This document shows, in pieces, positions 1 through 7,044 of a stretch of DNA of 64,000 bases (positions are counted from its first letter, which is position 1; every line of letters begins with the position of its first letter). Position numbers and translations under genes: made by a program. The notes below the pieces were generated by a model that saw only the letters and a program-made list of their open reading frames with translations, was not told where the DNA came from and made no database searches. The stretch is from Nocardioides sp. InS609-2 (GTDB lineage: Bacteria > Actinomycetota > Actinomycetes > Propionibacteriales > Nocardioidaceae), in assembly GCF_023208195.1 (NCBI RefSeq), contig NZ_CP060034.1, positions 4,030,001-4,094,000 of the forward strand, read 5' to 3'.

Positions 1-47
1 TCGCTGGCGCGCGGGGCCGGCCACGGGTCGTCGACGAGCACGGTCAC
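1..47 (-). CDS. Start of a possible DUF4031 protein (partial)
   Basis: The minus strand opens with a GTG at position 47 and reads MTVLVDDPWPAPRA before leaving the window. DUF4031 proteins usually begin with a very similar M-T-V-L-(V/I)-D-x-P-x-W-P stretch, which is the only basis for the name. It lies 10 bases downstream of the DoxX stop on the same strand, so it could be the second gene of that transcript. Only 15 codons are visible and no ribosome binding site is obvious, so the call is tentative. Confidence 0.35.
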   Translation of the reverse strand, partial: MTVLVDDPWPAPRAS

Positions 48-57
48 AGGGTTGGCG

Positions 58-588
58 TCAGCTGATCTGGGCGCGGACGAGCTTGGCCTCGTGGCGGGCG
101 TCCTTGGCCAGGTGACCGGCTTCGCGGCGTACGTCGCGGGCGGCGCGGCGTGCCCGCCAGGCGACGCCCGGCTTGCCGTCTGTGTCGACGCCGGCGAGCA
201 GCAGACCGCCGAACATCGAGACGTTCTTGAAGAAGTGGATCCGCTGGGCGCTGCGGGCGCTGGGGTCGCTCTCCTCCCAGAAACGGTGGCCGGCGGCGGT
301 GGTCGGCACCAGGGTCGCCGCCAGGACGGTCGCCGACAGGCGGGGCGCCCGGCCGGTGGCCAGCGCGAGGCCGGCGACGACCTGAGCGACGCCGTTGATG
401 CGCACGAGCGTCTTGGCGTCACTCGGGATCGGCGCCTGCGGCACGGCCCTCTTGGCCATCGGGACGATCTTGTCGGCCACCGGCTTGGCTGCCGCCGCGT
501 GTGCGTCGACGTTGCGCAGTGCGTTGAGGCCTCCCACGACGAACATGGAGGCGAGCATGGGTCGGGCGATCAGTCGCGTCACTGTCAT
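58..588 (-). CDS. DoxX family membrane protein
   Basis: A 176-residue protein whose N-terminal MTVTRLIARPMLASMFVVGG and later ALATGRAPRLSATVLAATLV segments are typical of DoxX/DoxD small membrane proteins. Three to four hydrophobic segments are visible, followed by a charged amphipathic tail. In mycobacteria a DoxX protein works with superoxide dismutase and a thiosulfate/sulfhydryl partner at the membrane. No such partner adjoins it here, so the role is family-level only. An AGGA ribosome binding site lies 7 bases before the ATG at 588. It is separated by only 27 bases from the sigma factor gene upstream on the same strand and may be co-transcribed with it. Confidence 0.8.
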   Translation of the reverse strand: MTVTRLIARPMLASMFVVGGLNALRNVDAHAAAAKPVADKIVPMAKRAVPQAPIPSDAKTLVRINGVAQVVAGLALATGRAPRLSATVLAATLVPTTAAGHRFWEESDPSARSAQRIHFFKNVSMFGGLLLAGVDTDGKPGVAWRARRAARDVRREAGHLAKDARHEAKLVRAQIS

Positions 589-615
589 GTGACATTCCTA
601 CCCGATAGCCCGCGG

Positions 616-2403
616 TCAGTCGAAGGTGACCGTGTCGGTGTTGTTGTCGAGGTCGGGGTCATCGACGCCGGGGGCGGTCACGGTGAAGTCGACGGTGCCT
701 CGGCCCAGTGCCGCGGCGATGAAGCGGAACGGGCCGGGCGTCACGGTGCAGGTGATGTTCAAGACGTTGCCCTTGCAGCGAGTGTCGCCGCCCACGTAGG
801 CCAGCCGGGCCAGACCGGGCGGACCGTTGATGTGGGCGGTCATCGAGGCCTCCGCGCCGGCCGGCACCCCGGTCACGGTCACCACGATGTCCCACAGAAC
901 GAGGACGCGTGCGGCCTTGGCGGAGACCGCGATGTCCGCGACGGGAAGCGGCGGGTTGGTCGGGTCGACGGTGGGTTCTTCGGTGGGTTCCTCCGTCGGA
1001 TCCTCGGTCGGTCCGGTGGTCGGGTCGTCCGTGGGGTCGTCCGTGGGGTCGTCGGTCGGCCCGGTGGTGGGGTCGTTCGTCGGCCCTACGGTCGGGTCGC
1101 TCGTGGGAGCCGTCGTCGTCGGTGCGGTCGTCGGGCTGTTGGTCGGCGTCTTCGTGGGCTTGTCGCTGGGCTTGTCGCTGGGCTTGTCACTGGGCTTGTC
1201 ACTGGGCCCGGCGGTGGGGTCGTCACTGCCGTCGTCGGTCGGGTCGCCGGTGCCGACGGACGGGTCCGTGCTCGGGTCGCCCGTGGGCAGGTCGATGACG
1301 GTGCCATCGGGTGCGTCGCCGGGGCCCGCGGTCTCGGAACCCAACGCCTCGGGCGACCGGACGAGGCCGGTGCCGGCGTCGAGTGTCCCCGTCGGGCCAG
1401 GGGTGCGCGAGCTGGAGGTGGCTAGTGGCCCGAGCGGCATTTCGGCCGAGGAGAGCTGGCTGTTGTCGTTGTTCTGCACGGCCACGAACACCGCTCCAGT
1501 GATGAGGGCCGTCGTGGCCACACCTGCTGCCGCGGCGACCGGGGCGTTGCTCAGCACCAGGTCGCGGACCCGGCCGGCGAGCAGCCCGATGCCGGCGCCG
1601 ACGCCGGCGGAGGTGGTGCCCGACGCGACGTACGCCGCGGCGAAGCCGCCCAGCAACAGCGGCGCGAGGACGCCGGAGAGGTTGGAGTTGACCTCGGTGA
1701 GCTCGAGGTAGATCGCCGCACACGTACGGCACTCCTTGACGTGGTCCTCGACCTTACCGGTGTCGCGGCGGGACAACCCGCCGCGCACGTAGGCGCCGAG
1801 GTGTTCGTGGGTCCAGCGGCAGGTGTCGTCGTCGAGCTCGCTGGCGTGCTGGGTGAGGAACGCCTGCCGCAGCCCCTCGCGAGCCCGGTAGGCGAGCGCG
1901 GACACGGAGTTGGGGGTCATGCCGAGCAGTACGGCCACATCGGCCGGCTTCTGTCCTTCGACCTCGGTGTGCCACAGGACCGCCTGCCAGCGCTCGGGCA
2001 GCGACGCGAACGCCCTCGCCGCGGCCGCGTTCTCGAAGCCCTCGACCGCCGTGTCGCGGAACGGCACACCGGGGTCGAACGCCTCCATGTCGTCGGTGAC
2101 CTGCACCTTCGCGGCGGCGCGGAACCTGTCCACCCGTAGGCGACGAACGGCGGTGAGCAGGTAGGCGCGGAACGCGATGTCCGGCCCGCCACCGCGCTGC
2201 AGGACGACGAGCACCTTCGCAAACGCGTCGGAGACGAGATCGTCGACGTCTCCGGGGGAGACCAGCTGCCTGGCGAGCCGCCGCGCGGAGTCGACGTGGC
2301 GCTCGAAGAGCCGTCCGTAGGCGTGGATGTCCCCACCCCGGACGGCCGAGATCAGCTCGGCGTCACCGGGGCCGTTAATGGCCTGCAGCGTGTTGCTCAC
2401 CAT
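616..2403 (-). CDS. ECF sigma factor fused to zinc-finger anti-sigma, membrane and exported repeat domains
   Basis: A 595-residue modular protein. Residues about 15-185 form sigma-70 regions 2 and 4, with the region 4 helix-turn-helix around VAVLLGMTPNSVSALAYR. Residues about 195-230 hold a zf-HC2 anti-sigma zinc finger (H-x3-C-x2-C, HVKECRTC). Two hydrophobic stretches follow at about 245-275 and 287-310. A low-complexity Pro/Thr/Asp/Gly repeat of about 165 residues leads to a C-terminal beta-rich domain (from about 500) resembling DUF11/CARDB folds. The arrangement matches membrane-tethered actinobacterial ECF groups, in which sigma and anti-sigma functions sit in one chain. By inference the sigma domain stays tethered in the cytoplasm until an envelope cue releases it. 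If the first stretch is not a true membrane span, one span would put the repeat and C-terminal domain outside the cell. ATG 2403 and GTG 2400 are both possible starts. Confidence 0.85.
   Translation of the reverse strand: MVSNTLQAINGPGDAELISAVRGGDIHAYGRLFERHVDSARRLARQLVSPGDVDDLVSDAFAKVLVVLQRGGGPDIAFRAYLLTAVRRLRVDRFRAAAKVQVTDDMEAFDPGVPFRDTAVEGFENAAAARAFASLPERWQAVLWHTEVEGQKPADVAVLLGMTPNSVSALAYRAREGLRQAFLTQHASELDDDTCRWTHEHLGAYVRGGLSRRDTGKVEDHVKECRTCAAIYLELTEVNSNLSGVLAPLLLGGFAAAYVASGTTSAGVGAGIGLLAGRVRDLVLSNAPVAAAAGVATTALITGAVFVAVQNNDNSQLSSAEMPLGPLATSSSRTPGPTGTLDAGTGLVRSPEALGSETAGPGDAPDGTVIDLPTGDPSTDPSVGTGDPTDDGSDDPTAGPSDKPSDKPSDKPSDKPTKTPTNSPTTAPTTTAPTSDPTVGPTNDPTTGPTDDPTDDPTDDPTTGPTEDPTEEPTEEPTVDPTNPPLPVADIAVSAKAARVLVLWDIVVTVTGVPAGAEASMTAHINGPPGLARLAYVGGDTRCKGNVLNITCTVTPGPFRFIAAALGRGTVDFTVTAPGVDDPDLDNNTDTVTFD
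1156..1206 (-). repeat. 12-bp tandem repeat inside the fused sigma factor gene
   Basis: Four consecutive 12-bp units (GGGCTTGTCGCT or GGGCTTGTCACT on the plus strand) plus three bases of a fifth encode the SDKP repeats of the extracytoplasmic linker. More degenerate GTGGGGTCGTCC-like units lie at about 1020-1060. Units are multiples of three, so copy-number change would alter linker length without breaking the frame. Confidence 0.9.
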
Positions 2404-2571
2404 GGCTCAACGTTCAAGTTGCGGAAAGGTTGCGCTCACTGTATTCGTTCGGCGCGTCGCGCGCTCCGGATCCGGCCTCCGGAACTCGAAGGTAAAAACC
2501 TCGCGGTTCGGCGTCATGGATGGCTCCGGTCACCGTTTCTCGGTCGTAGAACACCGATCGAGGGAGCTCCT

Positions 2572-3339
2572 GTGGGGATTTTTGCTTTGCGTGCGCGCAC
2601 CATCCCCGTGGCCGACTCCGGGGTGAGCGGGGAGCTGTCGCCCGAGCTGCGGCTGGGGTTGCCGCCTCGGTTCGAGGCAGTTGCGGAGGCCCTCGCCTCG
2701 GGCTCGGGCTCGGTGTCCGCCTGTCGCGTCGTCGGCGAGGACCTGGCCCGGGACGGCGCTTCACTCGAGGAGGCTCTCGACGCGCTGCGCATGACCTCGC
2801 GGTCCGTGTGCGACCGCGACCCGTCGTACGACGACGTCTCGGCGCTGCTGGTCGCCTGGAGCGACGCGACGCTGGCCTATCTCCACCAGATCTCGTGCGA
2901 GGAGCCCATGACCGGCCTGGCCAGTCCGGCTCACGTACGGAGCCGCCTCGCGGAGCTGTTCAGGGGTCAGCTCCGGGAGGCGGCGCACACCTACCTCGGC
3001 GATCGCTACTGCCTCGTCGTACTCGATCTCCCGCACGACCGGCACGACATGGTCGCCGCCGCCAGGGGCCAGTCGATCACCCGCTCGCTGCGGATGGCCC
3101 GGCTGGGCGAAGCCGCCCGCACCGTCTTCAGTGGCGCCGAGACCATCGGCCGGATCAGCCCCAACCGGGTCGTCGTCATCGCCGAGCGCGACGAACGCCT
3201 CGGCAAGCGCGTACGGCTGTTGCGCCGCCTCGTCGAAGGCGTGGAGCTCGACGGACACTCGTCTCGCATCTGGATCGAGGGCCTGCCGGGCACCGACGCC
3301 GGCGCCACCATGCTGCTCGACGAGCTGGCCCGTCCCTGA
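2572..3339 (+). CDS. Degenerate GGDEF-domain protein
   Basis: A 255-residue protein starting at GTG 2572, chosen because AGGGAG lies five bases upstream; longer reading back would run through the divergent promoter. Residues about 20-105 look helical. From about residue 110 EPMTGLASPAHVRSRLAELF matches the D-x-L-T-GLANR entry motif of diguanylate cyclase domains. Where the catalytic signature should appear, the sequence reads GRISPNRVVVIAERD, so the G-G-D-E-F loop is lost. By family knowledge such domains do not make cyclic di-GMP. They serve as sensory, scaffold or nucleotide-binding modules. The gene diverges from the fused ECF sigma factor with 168 bp between starts. Confidence 0.65.
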   Translation: MGIFALRARTIPVADSGVSGELSPELRLGLPPRFEAVAEALASGSGSVSACRVVGEDLARDGASLEEALDALRMTSRSVCDRDPSYDDVSALLVAWSDATLAYLHQISCEEPMTGLASPAHVRSRLAELFRGQLREAAHTYLGDRYCLVVLDLPHDRHDMVAAARGQSITRSLRMARLGEAARTVFSGAETIGRISPNRVVVIAERDERLGKRVRLLRRLVEGVELDGHSSRIWIEGLPGTDAGATMLLDELARP

Positions 3340-3340
3340 C

Positions 3341-3377
3341 CCTCAGCCAGCGGCCCCGGCCGTGTCGCTGGCTGAGG
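3341..3377 (+). terminator. Hairpin terminator after the GGDEF-like gene
   Basis: A perfect 12-bp inverted repeat, CCTCAGCCAGCG at 3341-3352 and CGCTGGCTGAGG at 3366-3377, with a 13-base loop, begins two bases after the stop codon. There is no clear T-tract, as is common in high-GC actinobacteria. Confidence 0.75.
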
Positions 3378-3415
3378 TAGGGGCGGGTGTCGGCCCGGCC
3401 CCCTAGGCTGCCTGC

Positions 3416-4177
3416 ATGTGCGGTCGCTACGCGTCGAGCCGAAAGCCAGAGGATCTCCTCGAGGAGTTCGAGATCGTCGAGAGCCGCGTCGGTGCGCCCC
3501 TGGAGCCCGACTACAACGTGGCCCCGACCAAAGAGGTCTACGCCGTGCTGGAAAGGGGAGCGCGGCCGCCGGCTGAAGGTGACGACAGTCCCGAGCCGCC
3601 CGAGCGCCAGCTGCGGGTGCTGACCTGGGGGCTGGTGCCCTCGTGGGCCAAGGATCCCGGCATCGGCAGCCGGATGATCAATGCGCGGATGGAGACGGTG
3701 GCCGAGAAGCCGGCGTACAAGCGTGCCTTCGCCGTACGACGCTGCCTGCTGCCGGCTGACGGCTACTTCGAGTGGTACCCCACCTCCCAGCTCACCGGGG
3801 CCGGCAAGCCCCGCAAGCAGCCGTTCTTCATCCGGCCGCGTGACGGCGGGGTGCTCGCCATGGCCGGCCTCTACGAGATCTGGCGGGATCCGTCGAAGGC
3901 CGACGACGCCGACGACCGGTTCCGCTGGACCTGCACGGTGCTGACCACCGAGGCCGAGGACTCGTTGGGCCACATTCACGACCGGATGCCGCTGATGGTC
4001 GAGCGCGACCGATGGTCCGACTGGCTCGACCCGCGTGTCGCCGGTCGCCTCGACCTGCTCGTGCCGGCTGCTCCGGGTGGGCTGGAGGCGTTCCCGGTGT
4101 CGACCGCGGTCGGCAACGTCAAGAACAACGGTCCCGAGCTGGTCGAGCCGCTCCCGCTCGAGGAGGTGGTCGAGTGA
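3416..4177 (+). CDS. SOS response-associated peptidase (SRAP/YedK/HMCES family)
   Basis: A 253-residue SRAP protein. It begins MCGRYASS, so Cys2 is the catalytic nucleophile after removal of Met1. Other signature residues are present: the Asn in DYNVAPT (Asn34), the Glu in DGYFEW and the His in GHIHDRMP. The family crosslinks covalently to abasic sites in single-stranded DNA to protect them. Length fits the family. The next gene starts inside its stop codon (GTGA), indicating translational coupling. Confidence 0.93.
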   Translation: MCGRYASSRKPEDLLEEFEIVESRVGAPLEPDYNVAPTKEVYAVLERGARPPAEGDDSPEPPERQLRVLTWGLVPSWAKDPGIGSRMINARMETVAEKPAYKRAFAVRRCLLPADGYFEWYPTSQLTGAGKPRKQPFFIRPRDGGVLAMAGLYEIWRDPSKADDADDRFRWTCTVLTTEAEDSLGHIHDRMPLMVERDRWSDWLDPRVAGRLDLLVPAAPGGLEAFPVSTAVGNVKNNGPELVEPLPLEEVVE

Positions 4178-4815
4178 GCGGCGTCGAACGGATGATCGCG
4201 ACCCCGTACGGCGAGGGCCGGCTGGTGACGCGACGCTCGAAGAGCCCGTTCGCGACGCTGCTGCTCAGCCATGGCGCCGGCGGCGGCATCGGTGCCGGTG
4301 ACCTCGACGCGCTCGCCAGGGACCTGCCTCGTCAGGGCATCACCGTGGTGCTGTTCGAGCAGCCGTGGCGGGTGGCCGGGCGCAAGGTCGCGACCGCACC
4401 GCCGACGCTCGACGACGCACTCACCGCGGCCGCCGACTTCATGCGGGTGCGCACGCCGCTGGTGGTCGGCGGGCGGTCTGCCGGCGCCCGTTCCGCAGCC
4501 CGCACCGCCAAGCGCCTGGGGGCGCAGGGATGCCTGGCACTGTCCTTCCCGCTCCACCCACCGGGCCGGCCGGAGAAGTCGCGACTCGGCGAGCTCACCG
4601 GTGCCGGCGTACCCACCCTCGTCGTACAGGGGGAGCGCGACATGTTCGGCAGGCCTGACGAGTTCCCGGCCCATGTCGACCTCTGCGTGGTGCCTGGGGC
4701 CGACCACAGCTTCAAGGTGCCCAAGCGGGGAGCTGTCAGCCAGGACGAGGCGCACGGCATCGTGGTCGAGTCGACGCTCGAGTGGATCGTGCGCGAGGTG
4801 GCCGGCAACCAGTGA
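4174..4815 (+). CDS. Alpha/beta-hydrolase of the KANSL3/Tex30 type
   Basis: A 213-residue hydrolase-fold protein. The start is GTG 4174, which overlaps the stop of the SRAP gene by four bases. Visible landmarks are LLLSHGAGGG (oxyanion strand), GGRSAGARSA (nucleophile elbow with Ser), VVQGERDMFG (acid loop with Asp) and the late PGADHSF histidine. These give a complete Ser-Asp-His triad. Substrate cannot be predicted. Coupling to the SRAP gene recurs only by proximity here, so no DNA-repair role is claimed. Confidence 0.8.
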   Translation: MSGVERMIATPYGEGRLVTRRSKSPFATLLLSHGAGGGIGAGDLDALARDLPRQGITVVLFEQPWRVAGRKVATAPPTLDDALTAAADFMRVRTPLVVGGRSAGARSAARTAKRLGAQGCLALSFPLHPPGRPEKSRLGELTGAGVPTLVVQGERDMFGRPDEFPAHVDLCVVPGADHSFKVPKRGAVSQDEAHGIVVESTLEWIVREVAGNQ

Positions 4816-4842
4816 GGGAATCAGCCGGGCCACGGACGCGTT
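4816..4842 (+). promoter_or_regulatory. SigR-type promoter of sigR (autoregulatory)
   Basis: GGGAAT at 4816-4821 and GTT at 4840-4842 are separated by exactly 18 bases, matching the SigR/SigH consensus GGGAAT-N18-GTT known from Streptomyces and mycobacteria. Transcription would begin near 4849-4852, essentially at the upstream GTG start of the long SigR form. A second possible promoter with -10 TAGTCT (4913-4918) lies just before the internal ATG at 4927. Confidence 0.8.
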
Positions 4843-4851
4843 CTTGTCTTC

Positions 4852-5589
4852 GTGAACGTGCTGACCTCACGACCGAAGCCGGTCGACCCACCCCTCGATG
4901 AGGCCTCACGGCTAGTCTGGGATGCGATGACCGAATCCCTGACAGACGACGTGACTCCCGCCGAGGAGATCGACGTCGCGACCGAGACCGATGCCGAGCG
5001 CTCCGTCCGTTTCGAGCGTGACGCGCTGCCCTTCCTCGACCAGCTGTACTCCGCCGCGATGCGGATGACGCGCAACCCCTCCGACGCCGAGGACCTGGTG
5101 CAGGAGACGTTCGCGAAGGCGTACGGGTCGTTCCACCAGTTCCGGCCGGGCACCAACCTCAAGGCCTGGCTGTACCGGATCCTGACCAACACGTTCATCA
5201 ACACCTACCGCAAGAAGCAGCGCCAGCCGCAGCAGTCGATGGCCGAGGACGTGGAGGACTGGCAGCTCGCGCGTGCCGAGTCGCACACCTCCGGTGGCCT
5301 CAAGTCGGCGGAGACCTCGGCGCTGGAGCACCTGCCGGACTCGCAGGTCAAGGACGCTTTGCAGCGTCTGCCCGAGGAGTTCCGCATGGCGGTCTACCTC
5401 GCCGATGTCGAAGGATTCCCGTACAAGGAGATCGCCGAGATCATGGACACCCCCATCGGCACCGTGATGTCCCGCCTGCACCGGGGCCGTCGCCAGCTGC
5501 GCGACATGCTCTCCGACTACGTCCGCGCAGGCTCACTGCTGCCGGTGGGCTCCCAGAGCGGTTCGTCGTCCAAGGGAGACCAGTCATGA
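4852..5589 (+). CDS. sigR: ECF sigma factor SigR (SigH), thiol-oxidative stress
   Basis: A group ECF12-type sigma factor. Region 2 lies around [18 protein letters not shown] and [18 protein letters not shown], and region 4 around [20 protein letters not shown]. It directs genes of thiol homeostasis and protein quality control after disulphide stress. Two starts are plausible. GTG 4852 gives 245 residues and would be nearly leaderless from the SigR-type promoter. ATG 4927 (MTESLTDD) gives 220 residues and follows a -10-like TAGTCT. In Streptomyces and mycobacteria the SigR-driven transcript makes an N-terminally extended unstable isoform, and this layout fits that logic. The anti-sigma gene rsrA overlaps its stop (ATGA). 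Confidence 0.93.
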   Translation: MNVLTSRPKPVDPPLDEASRLVWDAMTESLTDDVTPAEEIDVATETDAERSVRFERDALPFLDQLYSAAMRMTRNPSDAEDLVQETFAKAYGSFHQFRPGTNLKAWLYRILTNTFINTYRKKQRQPQQSMAEDVEDWQLARAESHTSGGLKSAETSALEHLPDSQVKDALQRLPEEFRMAVYLADVEGFPYKEIAEIMDTPIGTVMSRLHRGRRQLRDMLSDYVRAGSLLPVGSQSGSSSKGDQS

Positions 5590-5843
5590 GCCGCGAGCAT
5601 GACTGCGCCGACTACCTCGAGCAGATCGTCTACTTCCTCGACAACGAGCTCGACACGGCAGACTGCGCCGCCGTACGCGTCCATCTCGACGAGTGCGGAC
5701 CCTGCCTGGAGAAGTACGACCTGCAGCGCACGGTGAAGACGATCGTGGCGCGTTCGTGCTCCGAGCGGGCGCCCGACGGGTTGATGGACCGGGTGCGCGT
5801 GCAGATCCGCGAAGTGCAGATCCAGATCACCGAACAGCGCTGA
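5586..5843 (+). CDS. rsrA: Redox-sensing zinc anti-sigma factor RsrA
   Basis: An 85-residue ZAS-family anti-sigma factor. The zinc site is formed by Cys7, His33, Cys37 and Cys40 (H-x3-C-x2-C in HLDECGPC), with further cysteines at 27 and near 58. In RsrA, oxidation of zinc-ligand cysteines to a disulphide expels zinc and releases SigR. The gene overlaps sigR by four bases, ensuring matched synthesis. Length and context are the canonical sigR-rsrA arrangement. Confidence 0.95.
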   Translation: MSREHDCADYLEQIVYFLDNELDTADCAAVRVHLDECGPCLEKYDLQRTVKTIVARSCSERAPDGLMDRVRVQIREVQIQITEQR

Positions 5844-5927
5844 AAGTTCCCGTGCCGGGGGCTGATTCGCCCTGCGCCCGGGCATTTGAGACACTGACCC
5901 CGCATTCGATCCGATCGAGGAGACATC

Positions 5928-6002
5928 ATGGGCAAGACTGGCCGCAAGCGCCGCTCTCGTAAGAAGAAGGGCGCGAACCACGGCAAGCGCCCCAACGCCT
6001 GA
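5928..6002 (+). CDS. Small ribosomal protein bL37
   Basis: A 24-residue, strongly basic protein (MGKTGRKRRSRKKKGANHGK, then RPNA) starting at ATG 5928 after a GAGGAG ribosome binding site. Its N-A-N/H-G-K-R-P-N-A end is the hallmark of bL37, found in actinobacterial 50S subunits and first seen in mycobacterial ribosome structures. Annotation often misses it because of its size. It lies 84 bases after rsrA, ahead of a strong hairpin. Confidence 0.9.
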   Translation: MGKTGRKRRSRKKKGANHGKRPNA

Positions 6003-6029
6003 GCGCAGTTCCAGACAGCGCAGTTCATC

Positions 6030-6056
6030 GACCCGCCCGAGATCCTCGGGCGGGTC
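6030..6056 (+). terminator. Hairpin terminator after bL37
   Basis: A perfect 12-bp stem, GACCCGCCCGAG at 6030-6041 and CTCGGGCGGGTC at 6045-6056, with a 3-base loop, followed by GGTTGCATTT. It lies 27 bases after the bL37 stop and closes the sigR-rsrA-bL37 unit. Confidence 0.85.
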
Positions 6057-6186
6057 GGTTGCATTTCGGGGTGTGCTTCTGGCGTTGTTTCCGTCGGAGT
6101 CCCCGGAGAGGCGAGTATCTCGACGCCGGCAGAGCGCAGAAGCACGCGATCAAGCGCTTGAGTTGCTTCTCAGCACCCCAAGGGCC

Positions 6187-6555
6187 TCAGAGGCGCGAGA
6201 GGAACCGCTCGGCGTCGACCACGATCCGGGTGATCTCCCCGGTCCCGACCAGCTTGGCATCGCCGACGTGCCTGGCCGAGACCGTGAAGCGGTGCAGCCG
6301 GCCATCGACGTACGACGCGGCAGCGGTCACCTCCACCTCGGCGCCGACGGGCGAGGCCGCCAGGTGCTCGAGAGCCACCCTCGTGCCCATGCTCGTCGCG
6401 CCCGCGGCCAGCGTCGGTTCGAGGGCAGCACAGGTCGCCGCCTCGCACCACGCCAGCAGGCGCGGGGTGCCGAGCACCGGCAGGGTGCCGCTGCCCACGA
6501 CGATGGCGGTGTCGTCGTCGGTGACGGTGAACGTCAGGGTCGCTTCGATGGTCAT
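6187..6555 (-). CDS. Thioesterase-like hotdog protein (fluoroacetyl-CoA thioesterase type)
   Basis: A 122-residue single hotdog domain starting at ATG 6555. The stretch LAWCEAATCAALEPTLAAGA with the preceding GTPRLLA matches FlK-like thioesterases, where a Thr/Ser, Glu and His act in catalysis; Glu and a late His (RHVGDAKLV) are present. SMGTRVALEHLAASPVGAEV is the usual beta-strand core. The physiological thioester is unknown. It overlaps the upstream acetyltransferase gene by four bases (ATGA). Confidence 0.7.
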   Translation of the reverse strand: MTIEATLTFTVTDDDTAIVVGSGTLPVLGTPRLLAWCEAATCAALEPTLAAGATSMGTRVALEHLAASPVGAEVEVTAAASYVDGRLHRFTVSARHVGDAKLVGTGEITRIVVDAERFLSRL

Positions 6556-7043
6556 GCCGACCGCCCGTCGCGGATGAACGTGATCAGGTCGACGCCTTCC
6601 TGGGGAGACCAGTCGCGCTCGGGCAGCCGTCGGAAGCCGAGTCGTTCGTAGATCCGGTGCGCGGCCGACATCTCGTTCAGGCTCGACATCACCACGACGT
6701 CCTCGCCGGCCCCGGCGCAAAGCGCCAGGACGTGCCGGGCCAGTGTCTCGCCGACTCCGCGACCCCGAACCTCGGGCGCGACCGCCAGCATCCTGAACTC
6801 GCCCTCGCCGGGCTCCGAGATCTCCCGCCATGGCGAGCCGGGTGGGCAGCGGGTGACGGTGCCGACGATCGTGCCGTCGGCGTCCTCGGCCACCCAGAGC
6901 TCCGCCTGACTGGCCCGTGCGGCGGTGTCGCGGAGGTGCGATATGTAGGGGTCGTCCGGACCCAGTGTGAAGTCGGAGTACGCCGCCACGGTGACGTCGG
7001 CGATCACCTTCAGGTCGGCGTCCTCGGCCAGCCGGATGCGCAC
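6552..7043 (-). CDS. GNAT family N-acetyltransferase
   Basis: A 163-residue acetyltransferase of the GNAT fold. Motif A, the acetyl-CoA pyrophosphate loop, is seen as LAVAPEVRGRGVGETLARHV (about residues 86-105), and the C-terminal IYERLGFRR motif is also present. The substrate amine is not predictable. It lies one base after the start region of the downstream TPP enzyme's end and overlaps the hotdog gene, so 8748-6187 is likely one transcript. Confidence 0.85.
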   Translation of the reverse strand: MRIRLAEDADLKVIADVTVAAYSDFTLGPDDPYISHLRDTAARASQAELWVAEDADGTIVGTVTRCPPGSPWREISEPGEGEFRMLAVAPEVRGRGVGETLARHVLALCAGAGEDVVVMSSLNEMSAAHRIYERLGFRRLPERDWSPQEGVDLITFIRDGRSA

Positions 7044-7044
7044 C

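Noticed and set aside
52..1425. Long plus-strand open frame opposite the fused sigma factor
   Set aside because: It is an antisense shadow of the sigma gene's Pro/Thr/Asp repeats in GC-rich DNA. Its product is Gly/Arg/Val low complexity with no domain.
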